The notes beneath the pieces are model-generated. The model was not told the origin of the DNA. It did no database searches and was given only the letters and a program-made list of their open reading frames with translations. This document shows, piece after piece, positions 18,191 through 27,871 of a DNA stretch of 58,269 nucleotides; positions within the stretch are counted from its first letter, which is position 1; every line of letters begins with the position of its first letter. The DNA is taken from positions 1 through 58,269 of the forward strand of contig JAQBZH010000013.1 of the NCBI GenBank assembly GCA_027622005.1. The letters are read 5' to 3'. The position numbers were made by a program, and so were the translations under genes. The stretch is from Bacteroidota bacterium (GTDB lineage Bacteria > Bacteroidota > Rhodothermia > Rhodothermales > UBA10348).

Positions 18191-18511
18191 TTACCCCTGC
18201 CATACGCCATGCCCTTTTTGGCGAAGTCGCTCAGCCAAATAGACCTCTAATTCTTCCGCATCTTTCCGAGATGGAATTGGATTATAGGCCTCGAATAGGT
18301 CCGGACGGAGATGAAGCCCGTAGACCCGCGCATATCTGTTTGATTTGTACGCTTTCTTGTGTTGGTCGAATCGCTCATCGGGCGATCGATAAGTACTCCC
18401 GACGTAAAAGCACTCCTTTAATGGATTAAGATTCGGATTGGCGTCGCGAAACCGTTTTGCCCCACGGACCTGAGTGTCGAGCTCAATGACATAAACAGAG
18501 TATCGTTTCAT
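18191..18511 (-). CDS. Solo GIY-YIG-like nuclease domain protein
   Basis: A 106-residue single-domain protein resembling GIY-YIG nucleases. The first strand YSVYVIELD and the second CFYVGSTYRSPDERFDQHKK match the GIY...YIG core, with YVG standing for YIG and the later Arg and His in the expected positions. The C-terminal DAEELEVYLAERLRQKGHGVWQG fits the acidic residue on the last helix. Solo proteins of this kind are common and unassigned, and some may be inactive. It has a divergent partner, the patatin gene, and a palindrome lies between them. Confidence 0.65.
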   Translation of the reverse strand: MKRYSVYVIELDTQVRGAKRFRDANPNLNPLKECFYVGSTYRSPDERFDQHKKAYKSNRYARVYGLHLRPDLFEAYNPIPSRKDAEELEVYLAERLRQKGHGVWQG

Positions 18512-18580
18512 AACAATTCAATTTACACTTTGTACGGGCAAAGCCTCAAGGATGATGAATAAGAATCGAAACACCAACCG

Positions 18581-18598
18581 TACGATTAATGAATCGTA
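18581..18598. promoter_or_regulatory. Palindrome between divergent genes
   Basis: TACGATT-N4-AATCGTA is a perfect 7-bp inverted repeat between the GIY-YIG-like gene (minus) and the patatin gene (plus). It lies about 80 bases from the patatin start. It could be an operator or a small hairpin; no T-run of terminator length follows on either strand. Confidence 0.3.
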
Positions 18599-18678
18599 GG
18601 AACCGTTTTTGCTACCTGTAGATTTAGTAACATTAGGCCTTGGTTTGAACACTCAAAGGCATTTTACGAGCGGACTTT

Positions 18679-21000
18679 TTGCGCCCTTTTATTTTAATAC
18701 TGCTGTTTTTGGTATTTAACGATCACGATGTGGTCGCGCAGGAAGTCGAGACGCACTCAGCGAACCGGCCCAAAATCGGCCTCGTCTTGAGTGGGGGATC
18801 GGCAAAAGGAATCGCCCACGTGGGAGTGCTAAAGGTTTTTGAAGAAGCTGGAATCCCAATCGATGTGATTTCTGGGGCGAGCATGGGAGCAATTGCCGGG
18901 GGGCTCTATTCCATTGGGTTTAGGGCGAAGCAACTTGAGGCCATCGTAAACGACCCGGACTGGCAGCAAACCTTGGGAAACGCGGTCCGAAGTAGAGATC
19001 AGAATTTGATGAGCAAGGTGTCTTCTCAAGGTGTTCTGATTGCACTTCCGACAAGAGGGACGGAATTCAAAATACCGAGCGGTGTTATTTCAGGCCAAGA
19101 GATCATAACGCTGCTGGCGAATTGGACATGGTCGTTTCAGGAAGAAGTCGATTTGACCCGATTGCCCATTCCTTTAGCCGTGATCGCAACCGACCTAAAG
19201 ACGGGGCAGGCAGTCTCCCTGAAAGGGGTATCTCTTTCCACGGCGCTACGCGCGAGTATGTCAATTCCGACCCTTTTTGCCCCTGTTGACATTTCTGGTA
19301 CAACGTACATCGATGGTGGCGTTTCGAGGAATTTGCCGGCGATCGATGCTATCGAGTTAGGAGCAGATATCTTGATCGGGGTTGATGTCGGCTCACAGGT
19401 TGACGACCAAAATCTTGACGATCCGACCCTGATTGATGTTTTGATGCGCACCGCCTCCTATTTGGGATATCAGTCCGATTTAGAGCAGCGAGCACTTCTG
19501 GATGTTCTGATTCGCCCCGATATCTCCGAATTGTCCATCACGGATTTTGAAAATGCAGAGGAATGGGTAAAGCGCGGGGAAGCAGCGGCTCGCGCTGCGC
19601 TCCCTCGAATAGAACAGTTATTAGATTCGTTGGGAATTGCCAGATCGACCCGACCCTACAGTCTTCCTAAGCCGGTATCGAAATTTGTAACTAATCTTGA
19701 AATTGAGGCTGGAATCGAAGAAGCAGCGATTTTGGTCGATCAACGACTCGGCCTCGTTCTTCCAGCTCTTTTGGGCCCAAATGAGGTCGATAGCGCCGTT
19801 TCCAATGTCTATTCTACCGGACTATTTGACTTAGTGACCTACGAGTTTCGACCGATATCCGATAGTACCTATACGTTGGTGATTAAGGCACATCCACGAA
19901 AAACACCAGATCGCGCAGGGTTGGGAGTTCGATACGACTCAGAAAATGCTGCGCAAATATTGTATTCAGTCGCCCTGCGAAATCGGCTGCGATTCGGATC
20001 CATCACTGAGCTTAGGGTCAGTGTTGGCCGGCAAAAACAGGTACAAGCCGTCTATATGAGTGCCAATACAGGAGATCAAAAATTTAACGTGGGTGTTGGC
20101 GTCGATTATTCAGAGGCTCCTGTTCGATTTTTCCTTCCTGATCGGTTTGCGGAGTCCATCGATACAGACCCTGACGTGTCGGTTTTAAGCATCGGATTGA
20201 ATGTTTTCAGTGTCAATTTATTGGCTGGTTATTCTGTAGACCCGGCCACTAAGTTAGGATTCAGAATCAAAGCTGAACAAATTCTAGTCCGACGTGAGGT
20301 GGCTACCCTCTCCACCGCTCCGGGCGTCTTTGATCCGCTTCCCACTGGGAACCAAGACCAATCGGCAATAACAGCTTCGTTTTCCATTGATAGGGACACG
20401 TTCGACGACCGCTCATTTCCCGAAAACGGGATGGAATTGTCGGTTAGAGGCGGTATTGGATTTTCCAACGCTGAACCAAGAATCTCGACCTCTTCCAAAT
20501 CTGGCGGGTCACGGTTTCAATTTTTTCGCTTCGATGCGCAAGGATATGTGTCGGTAACGCCAACCTTATCCGTTTTTGTTCGCACGGCATTGGGATACGG
20601 GTCTGGGGCAGCTCTACCGCTAAACTATCACACTTTTATTGGTGGAACCCGTCCCACGACGGTGCTTCATGGCATCTTTTTCCCCGTTTACGGCCTCGAC
20701 TCCCAGGCTCGTTTCGGTCGGAAAGCCTACCTGGGTGCCATAGGCGCGCAATGGGAGTTTCGAAAAAATGTCTATAGTCGAATTCTTTTCAACGCCGGCG
20801 GTACATCCGACCTATCGATAGATAACGAAAAATCAAGGCTGCCTGCTGAAGTCAGCGATTTGCTGGCCGAGCCGGCGTCCGTAGGTTTTGGATTTGAGTT
20901 AGGTGTTCGAACGCCTATGGGGCCGGCTTCCATGGTGATGAGTACCGATCATCTCTTAAGATGGCCCGAAATGGGGATTAGTGTTGGATATTCTTTCTAA
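18679..21000 (+). CDS. Patatin-like phospholipase with POTRA/Omp85-type barrel
   Basis: A 773-residue exported protein starting at TTG 18679, with a signal peptide to about residue 20. The patatin domain (about 30-330) shows the oxyanion GGSAKG at 39-44, the nucleophile GASMG with Ser68, and the catalytic YIDGG with Asp212. It is followed by a POTRA-like module (about 340-410) and a C-terminal surface-antigen/Omp85-like beta-barrel ending in GYSF. This is the layout of the type Vd autotransporter PlpD group, in which the lipase is delivered to the cell surface by its own barrel. A lipase acting on phospholipids is likely. Confidence 0.88.
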   Translation: MRPFILILLFLVFNDHDVVAQEVETHSANRPKIGLVLSGGSAKGIAHVGVLKVFEEAGIPIDVISGASMGAIAGGLYSIGFRAKQLEAIVNDPDWQQTLGNAVRSRDQNLMSKVSSQGVLIALPTRGTEFKIPSGVISGQEIITLLANWTWSFQEEVDLTRLPIPLAVIATDLKTGQAVSLKGVSLSTALRASMSIPTLFAPVDISGTTYIDGGVSRNLPAIDAIELGADILIGVDVGSQVDDQNLDDPTLIDVLMRTASYLGYQSDLEQRALLDVLIRPDISELSITDFENAEEWVKRGEAAARAALPRIEQLLDSLGIARSTRPYSLPKPVSKFVTNLEIEAGIEEAAILVDQRLGLVLPALLGPNEVDSAVSNVYSTGLFDLVTYEFRPISDSTYTLVIKAHPRKTPDRAGLGVRYDSENAAQILYSVALRNRLRFGSITELRVSVGRQKQVQAVYMSANTGDQKFNVGVGVDYSEAPVRFFLPDRFAESIDTDPDVSVLSIGLNVFSVNLLAGYSVDPATKLGFRIKAEQILVRREVATLSTAPGVFDPLPTGNQDQSAITASFSIDRDTFDDRSFPENGMELSVRGGIGFSNAEPRISTSSKSGGSRFQFFRFDAQGYVSVTPTLSVFVRTALGYGSGAALPLNYHTFIGGTRPTTVLHGIFFPVYGLDSQARFGRKAYLGAIGAQWEFRKNVYSRILFNAGGTSDLSIDNEKSRLPAEVSDLLAEPASVGFGFELGVRTPMGPASMVMSTDHLLRWPEMGISVGYSF

Positions 21001-21022
21001 AATCGGTCCAGCCGCGATGCGA

Positions 21023-21041
21023 GCCCTACATTTAGTAGGGC
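21023..21041 (+). terminator. Short hairpin after patatin gene
   Basis: GCCCTAC-N5-GTAGGGC forms a 7-bp GC-rich stem 22 bases after the patatin stop codon. No T-run follows, so termination by this stem alone is doubtful. Confidence 0.3.
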
Positions 21042-21149
21042 GTCTCAGCCAAATGTAATTAGCCCTCGGTCGCTCTTCACGTAACGGATTCGTGCCCGCC
21101 CCCTCGTAGTTTATAAGATCCCAAAGAATCCACGCCGAACAACCAAACC

Positions 21150-23201
21150 ATGATTTTTGCCGCTACAATTCCCTTTCTCAATGAGTTAGTCGCACTTTTT
21201 GCAGTTAGTGTCTTAATTGCCTACGTCTGTTTTCGGCTTAAACTCGTACCCATTGCCGGGTATTTGATTGCGGGGGTTGTGATTGGACCGAGCGCCTTAG
21301 GATTGGTCAAAAACAAGGAACTAGTAGATGTCCTGGCCGAAGTTGGTGTCGTCTTACTTCTATTCGTAATCGGCATGGAGCTCGGTCTTAAGAAGATTTT
21401 ACGTTCGGGCCGAGCCATATTTTTAGGCGGCGGACTTCAGGTGGCATCGAGTATCCTAGTCGTGATGTTAACCCTTCTAGCATTCGGCGTCAGCTGGAAA
21501 GTGGGGATTTATACTGGCTTTTTAGTCGCGTTGAGTTCGACGGCTATTGTGTTGGGATTGCTGTCAGAACGTAAGGAAACGGATACGCCTACGGGAAGAC
21601 TCTCCTTGTCCCTTCTCATTTTTCAGGACCTGGCCATCGTTGGAATGGTCCTGATTGTTCCAGTTCTAGGTGTTGAGGGCGGGTCTTTAGGGGAAGTACT
21701 CCTGGTTTTGGGCCAGGCGCTCGTGTTGATCGCAGCCGTTCTCTTTCTGGCTCGAAAAGTGGTCCCTTGGATTCTTGAACGAGTTGCAATGACTCGACGC
21801 CCCGAGCTTTTCCTGTTGACCATCGTAGCCATTTGCTTTGGGACTGCTGCGGCATCCAATTTAGCGGGGATAAGTTTGGCCTTGGGCGCTTTTTTAGCCG
21901 GACTTGTGGTCAGCGAAAGCCAGTACAGCACTCAAGCAATAAGTGAAATATTGCCGCTAAAGACCATTTTTAACGCTGTTTTTTTCGTGTCGGTTGGAAT
22001 GTTGTTGGACGTTCAGTTTTTGTCCGAAAATCTGCTGCTGGTTTTGGCCGCTGCGGGCATAGTGCTGCTTATCAAGGCTTTTACAACGTTCGGAAGCGTC
22101 CTGTATTTGGGGTATTCGTCCAGAATTGCGGCGGCTGCCGGTTTAGGCTTAGCCCAAATAGGAGAGTTCTCCTTTGTACTCGAGCGCACTGGCAGAGATG
22201 CGGGTCTTACACCGGCCGGCTTGGGAGAAGCGGGTGCCCAAACTTTCTTGGCCGCCACGGTATTGTTGATGCTCTTGACTCCATTTCAGATGCAGTTGGG
22301 TACCTGGGTTGGTGCTCGGCTGTCTCTCGTAAAGTTCGGTTCAATACGCCGAAAATCGCACAGCCCGTTTCGTACGGAAGCGAGTCCTAAGCTTGAAACG
22401 GAGGCTCTAAAATCCCATTTGGAGGATCACGTCATCATTGTCGGATATGGCCCTTCTGGCAAGCGTCTCGTGCAGGTGTTGCAGGATAGAGGGATACCTT
22501 TTGTTGTCGTAGAATTTGATCCTGTTCTGATTCGAGAAATGAGAAAAGCGGGGATTCCGGCCATTTTTGGTGATGCCACGCGGGCGCACGTACTAGAAGC
22601 TGCGGAAATTGAAACCGCCAAACTTTGCGCTATTGTGATGAATGATCCTGGTGTAGTTCCGAGACTACTCCAACAGGCTCGCTACCTCAATCCAACCCTT
22701 CAAATTATAGTTCGAACTCGAAGCCTGGAATCGATGGGGCCTCTCCAAAAACTAGGGGCTGATATTGTGGTGCCCGAAGAAGTTGAGACGAGTGTGCGCA
22801 TTTTTTCCCACGTTTTAGGCGCGTACATGATTTCTCCTGAGGAAGTGGATCGTCAGATTCAAATTATTCGGGAGCAGGACTATGGAATTATGCGAGGAAG
22901 TATTCAGGAGGCGCATCTGATGGTTTTACAGGGTCTCGATGAAGACGGAATGCATACTAGGGTAGTTGCCGTTCGAGCTGGGGCCGAAGCCACGGGAAAA
23001 ACACTGGGAGAATTAGCACTTCGCAGGCTTTACGGTATAACGGTTCTGGCAGTTCGTCGGGCCGGAAAAACGATTGCGAGCCCAGCTGGCAACTTTTTAG
23101 TTCTGGAAGGAGACCGTCTTGTTCTCGTTGGAACGGCCGATCATTTTGCCGAAAGTGCGCATTTATTTAGACCTGCGTTGAACCCTGCTGAGCCTTCTTA
23201 A
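21150..23201 (+). CDS. CPA2 cation:proton antiporter with RCK domains
   Basis: A 683-residue membrane antiporter of the KefB/YbaL type. Residues 1-390 form about 12-13 helices with the CPA2 signatures IAGVVIGPSALGLV, FVIGMELGLKKI, LSSTAIVLGLLSER and SLALGAFLAGLVVSES. The TrkA-N (RCK) domain begins near residue 427 with the nucleotide fold HVIIVGYGPSGKRLVQVLQDRG, and a TrkA-C domain closes the protein (about 595-675). It exchanges K+ or Na+ for H+ under nucleotide or ligand control. It is 149 bases after the patatin gene. Confidence 0.92.
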   Translation: MIFAATIPFLNELVALFAVSVLIAYVCFRLKLVPIAGYLIAGVVIGPSALGLVKNKELVDVLAEVGVVLLLFVIGMELGLKKILRSGRAIFLGGGLQVASSILVVMLTLLAFGVSWKVGIYTGFLVALSSTAIVLGLLSERKETDTPTGRLSLSLLIFQDLAIVGMVLIVPVLGVEGGSLGEVLLVLGQALVLIAAVLFLARKVVPWILERVAMTRRPELFLLTIVAICFGTAAASNLAGISLALGAFLAGLVVSESQYSTQAISEILPLKTIFNAVFFVSVGMLLDVQFLSENLLLVLAAAGIVLLIKAFTTFGSVLYLGYSSRIAAAAGLGLAQIGEFSFVLERTGRDAGLTPAGLGEAGAQTFLAATVLLMLLTPFQMQLGTWVGARLSLVKFGSIRRKSHSPFRTEASPKLETEALKSHLEDHVIIVGYGPSGKRLVQVLQDRGIPFVVVEFDPVLIREMRKAGIPAIFGDATRAHVLEAAEIETAKLCAIVMNDPGVVPRLLQQARYLNPTLQIIVRTRSLESMGPLQKLGADIVVPEEVETSVRIFSHVLGAYMISPEEVDRQIQIIREQDYGIMRGSIQEAHLMVLQGLDEDGMHTRVVAVRAGAEATGKTLGELALRRLYGITVLAVRRAGKTIASPAGNFLVLEGDRLVLVGTADHFAESAHLFRPALNPAEPS

Positions 23202-23428
23202 TGGCTAAGTCTTGGCACGCAGTCGGGCTTCCGGCGTCAATGGCAGCCGTTCTGATTAGCGAGTTGAGAAACTCCGAAATTGGACTTTTTTAATCGGGGA
23301 AACCCTCATTATAACGTCTGTATCTCAGTCCAAACGTACCTTTCTGCTCGAAATCTCCCCAGTGTTTCTGCGGATTCTTCTTGACATGAATTGCGAGAAA
23401 ACCCTTCTGGAGTGGTATACTGAGGGTT

Positions 23429-25330
23429 ATGACCAAAGAAAAAGCCCCCCGCCCCGAAGCAATCGACGAAAATCGAGAGTCTATTACTTCTGATATCGCG
23501 TTTCGCGACCTCGATTTAGCGCCAGCGTTATTGTCCGCTATTGAAGAAATTGGTTACGAATCGCCGTCTCCAATTCAAGCCCAAGCCATCCCGCATTTGT
23601 TAGCTGGATTGGATTTACTGGGCCGAGCCCCGACCGGAACTGGAAAGACAGCTGCGTTTGCATTACCCCTGCTTTCGCGTCTCGATATCAAGAACACCAG
23701 CGTTCAGGTTATGGTGCTGGCGCCTACTCGCGAGCTGGCTATACAGGTTTCTGAAGCATTTCAACGCTATGCGGCGCACATTAAAGGATTTCATGTGCTA
23801 CCGATATATGGTGGCCAGGACTATTCGGGCCAGCTTCGGCAGCTCAAACGGGGAGTTCATGTGGTGGTGGGAACGCCAGGTCGAGTAATGGACCACATGC
23901 GGAAAGGAACCCTCAAGCTCGATAATTTGAAAGCGTTGGTTCTGGACGAAGCGGACGAAATGCTTCGCATGGGTTTCATTGATGATGTTGAATGGATTCT
24001 CGAACAAACGCCTGGAGAGCGCCAAATGGCCCTTTTTTCGGCTACGATGCCCAAAGAAATCCAGCGAATCGCGGAAAAGTATCTTAGAAATCCGCAACTC
24101 ATATCGATCAAAACCAAAACAGCGACAGCCGCGACTATTCGTCAGCGCTATTGGGGAGTTAGTGGCTTACATAAGCTCGATGCCTTGACTCGCATTTTGG
24201 AAGTCGAACCATTCGACGCGATGTTAATTTTTGTTCGCACAAAAGTTGCGTCGGTTGAACTGGCCGAGCGTTTGGAAGCCCGTGGATATTCCTGCGCGGC
24301 TCTAAATGGCGATATGGCCCAAAACCACCGAGAGCAGACGATCGACCGCCTTAAAAAAGGGTCGTTGGACATCCTGATTGCAACCGATGTGGCAGCTCGC
24401 GGTCTTGACGTGGAGCGGATTTCGCACGTCTTAAACTATGACATTCCCAATGGTGCAGAAGCATACATTCACCGAATAGGACGAACGGGTCGGGCCGGCC
24501 GGGATGGCGATGCTATTCTTTTTGTTGCTCCCCGCGAGCGCAGAATGCTTGCTCTAATCGAAAAAGCGACTCGTCAGGAAATTGAGCGGCTAGAGCTTCC
24601 GACCGTTGAGATGGTTAGCAATAAGCGGATAGCAGACTTTAAGCAGGCCATCAGCGATACGTTGGCAGGTGGAGATCTGGATTTTATGCGCAGTCTGCTC
24701 GAACAGTATCAGATTGAGCACAACGTTCCTGCCATTGAAATTGCCGCTGCCTTATCAAGAATGGCTATTGGCGATCGCGATCTGGTAATGGCCAAAGAAA
24801 AGCGCCACTCTGAAAGAAGCGATCGCGGCGACCGTGGCGACCGAGGAGAGAGAAGCGACCGTGGCGACCGAGGAGAGAGAAGCGACCGTGGGGAAAGAAG
24901 CGACCGAGGAGAGAGAAGCGCTCGCGGGGAAAGGGGAGACCGTCGCGAGAAAAGCGAAGGTGGCGGCAAGAAGTTTGGCGAATCAGGGGCTCGTCGCTCG
25001 GGCACGCTCCCTGGTCGCGGAATGGAGCGGTATCGAATTGAAGTTGGGTATAAGCACGACGTAAAGCCAGGCAATATCGTTGGCGCAATCGCGAATGAAG
25101 CCGGTCTAGATTCGCAGTATATCGGTCACATAGATATTCAGGATGACCATAGCTTGATCGATCTACCGCGTGGAATGCCTTTTGAAGTCCTCCTGGAGTT
25201 AAAGAAAGTTTGGGTTTGCGGTCAGCAATTGGACATTGCTCCTCTCGAACAACCACGCCATAAGAAGTCCAAGGAAGGCGGAACGGATACGCCGAAGAAG
25301 CTGAAGAAGAAAAAGAAGAAATCTGAATAG
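23429..25330 (+). CDS. deaD: DEAD-box RNA helicase, DeaD/CsdA type with DbpA-like RNA-binding domain
   Basis: A 633-residue ATP-dependent RNA helicase. Order of parts: Q motif (FRDLDLAPALLSAIEEIGYESPSPIQ, 25-50), Walker A APTGTGKT near 68, PTRELA, GTPGR, DEAD near 173, SAT, then the second RecA domain with RGLDVE and HRIGRTGRAG. A basic RGG-like tail of DRGERS repeats covers about residues 460-510, followed by a DbpA-type RNA-recognition domain (about 530-605, RYRIEVGYKHDVKPGNIVGAI) and a lysine-rich end. It acts in ribosome assembly and mRNA turnover, often at low temperature. A GAGGG sits just before the start codon. Confidence 0.93.
   Translation: MTKEKAPRPEAIDENRESITSDIAFRDLDLAPALLSAIEEIGYESPSPIQAQAIPHLLAGLDLLGRAPTGTGKTAAFALPLLSRLDIKNTSVQVMVLAPTRELAIQVSEAFQRYAAHIKGFHVLPIYGGQDYSGQLRQLKRGVHVVVGTPGRVMDHMRKGTLKLDNLKALVLDEADEMLRMGFIDDVEWILEQTPGERQMALFSATMPKEIQRIAEKYLRNPQLISIKTKTATAATIRQRYWGVSGLHKLDALTRILEVEPFDAMLIFVRTKVASVELAERLEARGYSCAALNGDMAQNHREQTIDRLKKGSLDILIATDVAARGLDVERISHVLNYDIPNGAEAYIHRIGRTGRAGRDGDAILFVAPRERRMLALIEKATRQEIERLELPTVEMVSNKRIADFKQAISDTLAGGDLDFMRSLLEQYQIEHNVPAIEIAAALSRMAIGDRDLVMAKEKRHSERSDRGDRGDRGERSDRGDRGERSDRGERSDRGERSARGERGDRREKSEGGGKKFGESGARRSGTLPGRGMERYRIEVGYKHDVKPGNIVGAIANEAGLDSQYIGHIDIQDDHSLIDLPRGMPFEVLLELKKVWVCGQQLDIAPLEQPRHKKSKEGGTDTPKKLKKKKKKSE
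24816..24960 (+). repeat. Tandem repeat coding DRGERS units in DeaD tail
   Basis: Copies of an imperfect 27-base unit (AAGCGACCGTGGCGACCGAG and so on) and shorter derivatives encode DRGDRGERS-type repeats in the DeaD tail. Copies differ mostly by small indels in multiples of three, so the frame is kept. The repeat number could vary between strains by slippage. Confidence 0.8.
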
Positions 25331-25350
25331 CAGGATAACCCTCCGCAAAA

Positions 25351-26172
25351 ATGGATTGGAATGCACTTCTTGGGGGCGCTGGCCGGGGGCAAGTCTCACC
25401 GAAAAAGCGGACCAAGTCCGCCTCGGTGTCTGCGGTCCGAAAAGTGCAGATCGAGGTTGGTAGTGTTACTGCTATAGTGATGTTTAAGAAGGTCAAAAAC
25501 CTTCGAATGACCATTCGACCGCCACACGGGGACGTTTTGATTTCAGCTCCTACCCGGATGACTTTGGCTCCGATTCGGGCTTTCGTGGAATCCAGAATCG
25601 ATTGGATCAAACAACATCAATCGGAAATTCGCTCTCGGAAGTATCCCAAGCCGATCGAGTACGAATCAGGCGATGCCATTTTTGTGTGGGGGCATGCGTA
25701 CTCTCTGGTCGTTTTACCACAAAAGGGCAAACCTCGTGTAGAACTGACCGATTCTGAACTTTTGCTGAGCATCCGACCGTCATCAACAGCTCTCCAAAAG
25801 GAGAAAGCCATTCAGGCCTGGATCAAGGAGCTCTTGGTTGAAGCCATTGGTTCGCTCCTACAAGAATGGGAGCCGAAAATGAACGTAAAGGCTCAGTCTT
25901 TCTCTATCCGCCAGATGAAAACCCGTTGGGGGAGCTGCAACACCCGCGCACATACCATTCGGTTTAACACGGGGCTGGTCAAAAAACCCATTGAGTGCCT
26001 CGAATACGTTGTGGTACATGAGCTTGTCCACCTTTTAGAACGGTCCCACAACGCTCGCTTCAAGGGTTTTATGGATAGGTTCTTGCCTGAATGGCGCTTG
26101 GTTCAGAAACGACTAAATCAGCCACTACTGGATGGGACGATGGGGCCCGCCCATGGCGGAAACGTGGACTGA
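25351..26172 (+). CDS. YgjP/SprT-like metallopeptidase (DUF45)
   Basis: A 273-residue cytoplasmic protein of the YgjP (M48-related, DUF45) family. The early TIRPPHGDVLISAPTRM region fits the family fold. The zinc site VVHELVHLLERSHNARF carries the HExxH-type signature (HELVH), and KTRWGSCNTRAHTIRFN is the usual preceding motif. It starts 20 bases after deaD and may be co-transcribed. Family members are found beside restriction-type or housekeeping genes and their peptide substrates are unknown. Confidence 0.88.
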   Translation: MDWNALLGGAGRGQVSPKKRTKSASVSAVRKVQIEVGSVTAIVMFKKVKNLRMTIRPPHGDVLISAPTRMTLAPIRAFVESRIDWIKQHQSEIRSRKYPKPIEYESGDAIFVWGHAYSLVVLPQKGKPRVELTDSELLLSIRPSSTALQKEKAIQAWIKELLVEAIGSLLQEWEPKMNVKAQSFSIRQMKTRWGSCNTRAHTIRFNTGLVKKPIECLEYVVVHELVHLLERSHNARFKGFMDRFLPEWRLVQKRLNQPLLDGTMGPAHGGNVD

Positions 26173-26497
26173 TTCTTCCAGTCCAACTGGCCCAAGGTGG
26201 GCAAATAAGGCGCCTTTGGCCGCCGAGGCGTTGCTCAGGAACCTTTAATCAATTCGGTCATTCCAATGAACTGGCCTAAAAAGCCAGAGGGCTTACAACC
26301 CAACTGGTCCTCGGCGATTGCACGTGGGCGTTTGAACACTTCTTGGCATTCTTGCCACTTGTCCGAAACGTCACTTCCCGAGCTTGCCTTTCTTTCTTAT
26401 TCCGTAGGTGGCGCGCCCCCACGGATCCTTTTGCCCTCGTCTGGAGCAGTTTTTAATCTTCAGATAAAACGAGCGCTACCCTTATTTCCCTTATTTT
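26173..26497. other. Gene-free interval upstream of rhlE-like gene
   Basis: I see no convincing gene, RNA or strong hairpin in this 325-base interval. An open frame at 26266-26514 on the plus strand has no recognisable protein features and runs into the helicase start. It may hold the long 5' leader of the helicase gene, as cold-regulated helicase mRNAs often have, but this is inference. Confidence 0.5.
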
Positions 26498-27841
26498 TTG
26501 AAACATTTTTCTGATCTAGGACTCATTGAGCCCTTGAATCGTGCCGTGCAAGCAGAAGGCTACACGACACCAACTCCTGTACAGGCTGCGGCTATACCCC
26601 CAGCTCTTCGTGGTACCGATTTATTGGGTATAGCCCAGACCGGCACCGGTAAAACGGCAGCCTTTACGCTACCAATTTTGCAGCGTTTGGATGAAACCAA
26701 CAAACGTCTGGTACCCCATGCAACGCGTTGCCTCATTTTGACCCCAACCAGAGAGTTGGCTATTCAGATTGGGGACAGCATGGAAACCTATGGTAAATAC
26801 CTCAATCAACGACACACCGTCGTTTTCGGTGGTGTCGGACAGCAACCCCAGGTGTCCCAAATGCGCCGCGGCGTTGATACCCTGATTGCAACTCCGGGTC
26901 GTTTGCTCGATTTGATGAATCAAGGCTTTATCCGCCTTGACCAGGTCGAGATTTTCGTTCTCGACGAAGCTGATAGAATGCTCGACATGGGCTTCATTCG
27001 GGATGTTCGCAAGATAGTGGCCAAACTTCCGACCAGAAGGCAGACCCTCTTATTTTCGGCTACCATGCCTGAAGCTATCGTATCGTTTGCAGAAGATATT
27101 CTCTACCAATACGAGCATATCGATATTAAGCCGGAATCCAAAACCGCGGATCGAGTGGGACAACGCGTCATGTTTGTGGAGAAATCCAACAAACAGCGTT
27201 TGCTCAACGAATTGTTTGATGACCCCGCTATGGATCGAACCATCGTTTTCACCCGGACCAAGCATGGTGCCAACCGGGTAGCCAAATATCTAGGCCAGCA
27301 CGGTATCGAGGCAGACGCCATTCACGGCAACAAATCCCAATCGGCGCGTCAACGCGCGCTCGAAGGATTTCGTGACGGAAACGTCCGGGTTCTAGTGGCC
27401 ACCGACATCGCGTCACGCGGAATCGACGTAGATGACGTCTCTCACGTCGTTAACTTTGATCTTCCCAATGAACCAGAAAGCTACGTCCACCGTATTGGTA
27501 GAACAGCACGCGCTGGCGCAGAAGGGATGGCCTATTCTTTCTGTGATGCGGATGAAATAGACTATTTGCGAGACATTGAAAAGATCATTCAACAAAAGGT
27601 TGAAGTGGATCTGAACCACGGTTTTCACGACGATCGGATTGCTCTCATGCACGCCACTTCGAGAAACGGTGGAAAATCAGGCCAGTCTTCCGGCGGGCAA
27701 GGCCGCGGAAAGAGCCGGAACTCAAATTCGGGTGGCGGACGTTCAAACGGCGGTCACTCGAATGGCGGAAATTCTGGTGGCGGTGGAAACGGCGGCGGAA
27801 ACTCTGGTGGATCTTCAAGTGGGCGTCGTCGCCGGCGATAA
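26498..27841 (+). CDS. rhlE: DEAD-box RNA helicase, RhlE-like
   Basis: A 447-residue helicase with a TTG start at 26498, chosen because the Q-motif phenylalanine ([19 protein letters not shown]) follows at residue 4 and no ATG is available upstream. Walker [24 protein letters not shown] (VLDEADRML), SAT and [10 protein letters not shown] are all present. The tail is a glycine/serine/asparagine-rich low-complexity region (about residues 395-440) ending in RRRRR, typical of RhlE-type proteins of Bacteroidota. It acts on structured RNA. It is the second helicase within 2.4 kb, separated by the YgjP-type protease. Confidence 0.9.
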   Translation: MKHFSDLGLIEPLNRAVQAEGYTTPTPVQAAAIPPALRGTDLLGIAQTGTGKTAAFTLPILQRLDETNKRLVPHATRCLILTPTRELAIQIGDSMETYGKYLNQRHTVVFGGVGQQPQVSQMRRGVDTLIATPGRLLDLMNQGFIRLDQVEIFVLDEADRMLDMGFIRDVRKIVAKLPTRRQTLLFSATMPEAIVSFAEDILYQYEHIDIKPESKTADRVGQRVMFVEKSNKQRLLNELFDDPAMDRTIVFTRTKHGANRVAKYLGQHGIEADAIHGNKSQSARQRALEGFRDGNVRVLVATDIASRGIDVDDVSHVVNFDLPNEPESYVHRIGRTARAGAEGMAYSFCDADEIDYLRDIEKIIQQKVEVDLNHGFHDDRIALMHATSRNGGKSGQSSGGQGRGKSRNSNSGGGRSNGGHSNGGNSGGGGNGGGNSGGSSSGRRRRR

Positions 27842-27871
27842 GGCCTGCGACGACGCACGCGTTAAATAGCC

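Noticed and set aside
23340-23428. TTGACA and TATACT as a deaD promoter
   Set aside because: They are 29 bases apart, which is too far, and TATACT is only eight bases before the start codon.
24816-24960. CRISPR-like repeat array
   Set aside because: The repeats are contiguous, in frame with deaD and have no spacers; no cas genes are present.
24765-25610. 281-residue minus-strand frame opposite deaD
   Set aside because: Its repetitive SLLSPRS and similar residues are the complement of the DeaD repeat region.
26266-26514. 82-residue frame before the RhlE-like helicase
   Set aside because: No recognisable features, overlaps the helicase start and has no ribosome site.
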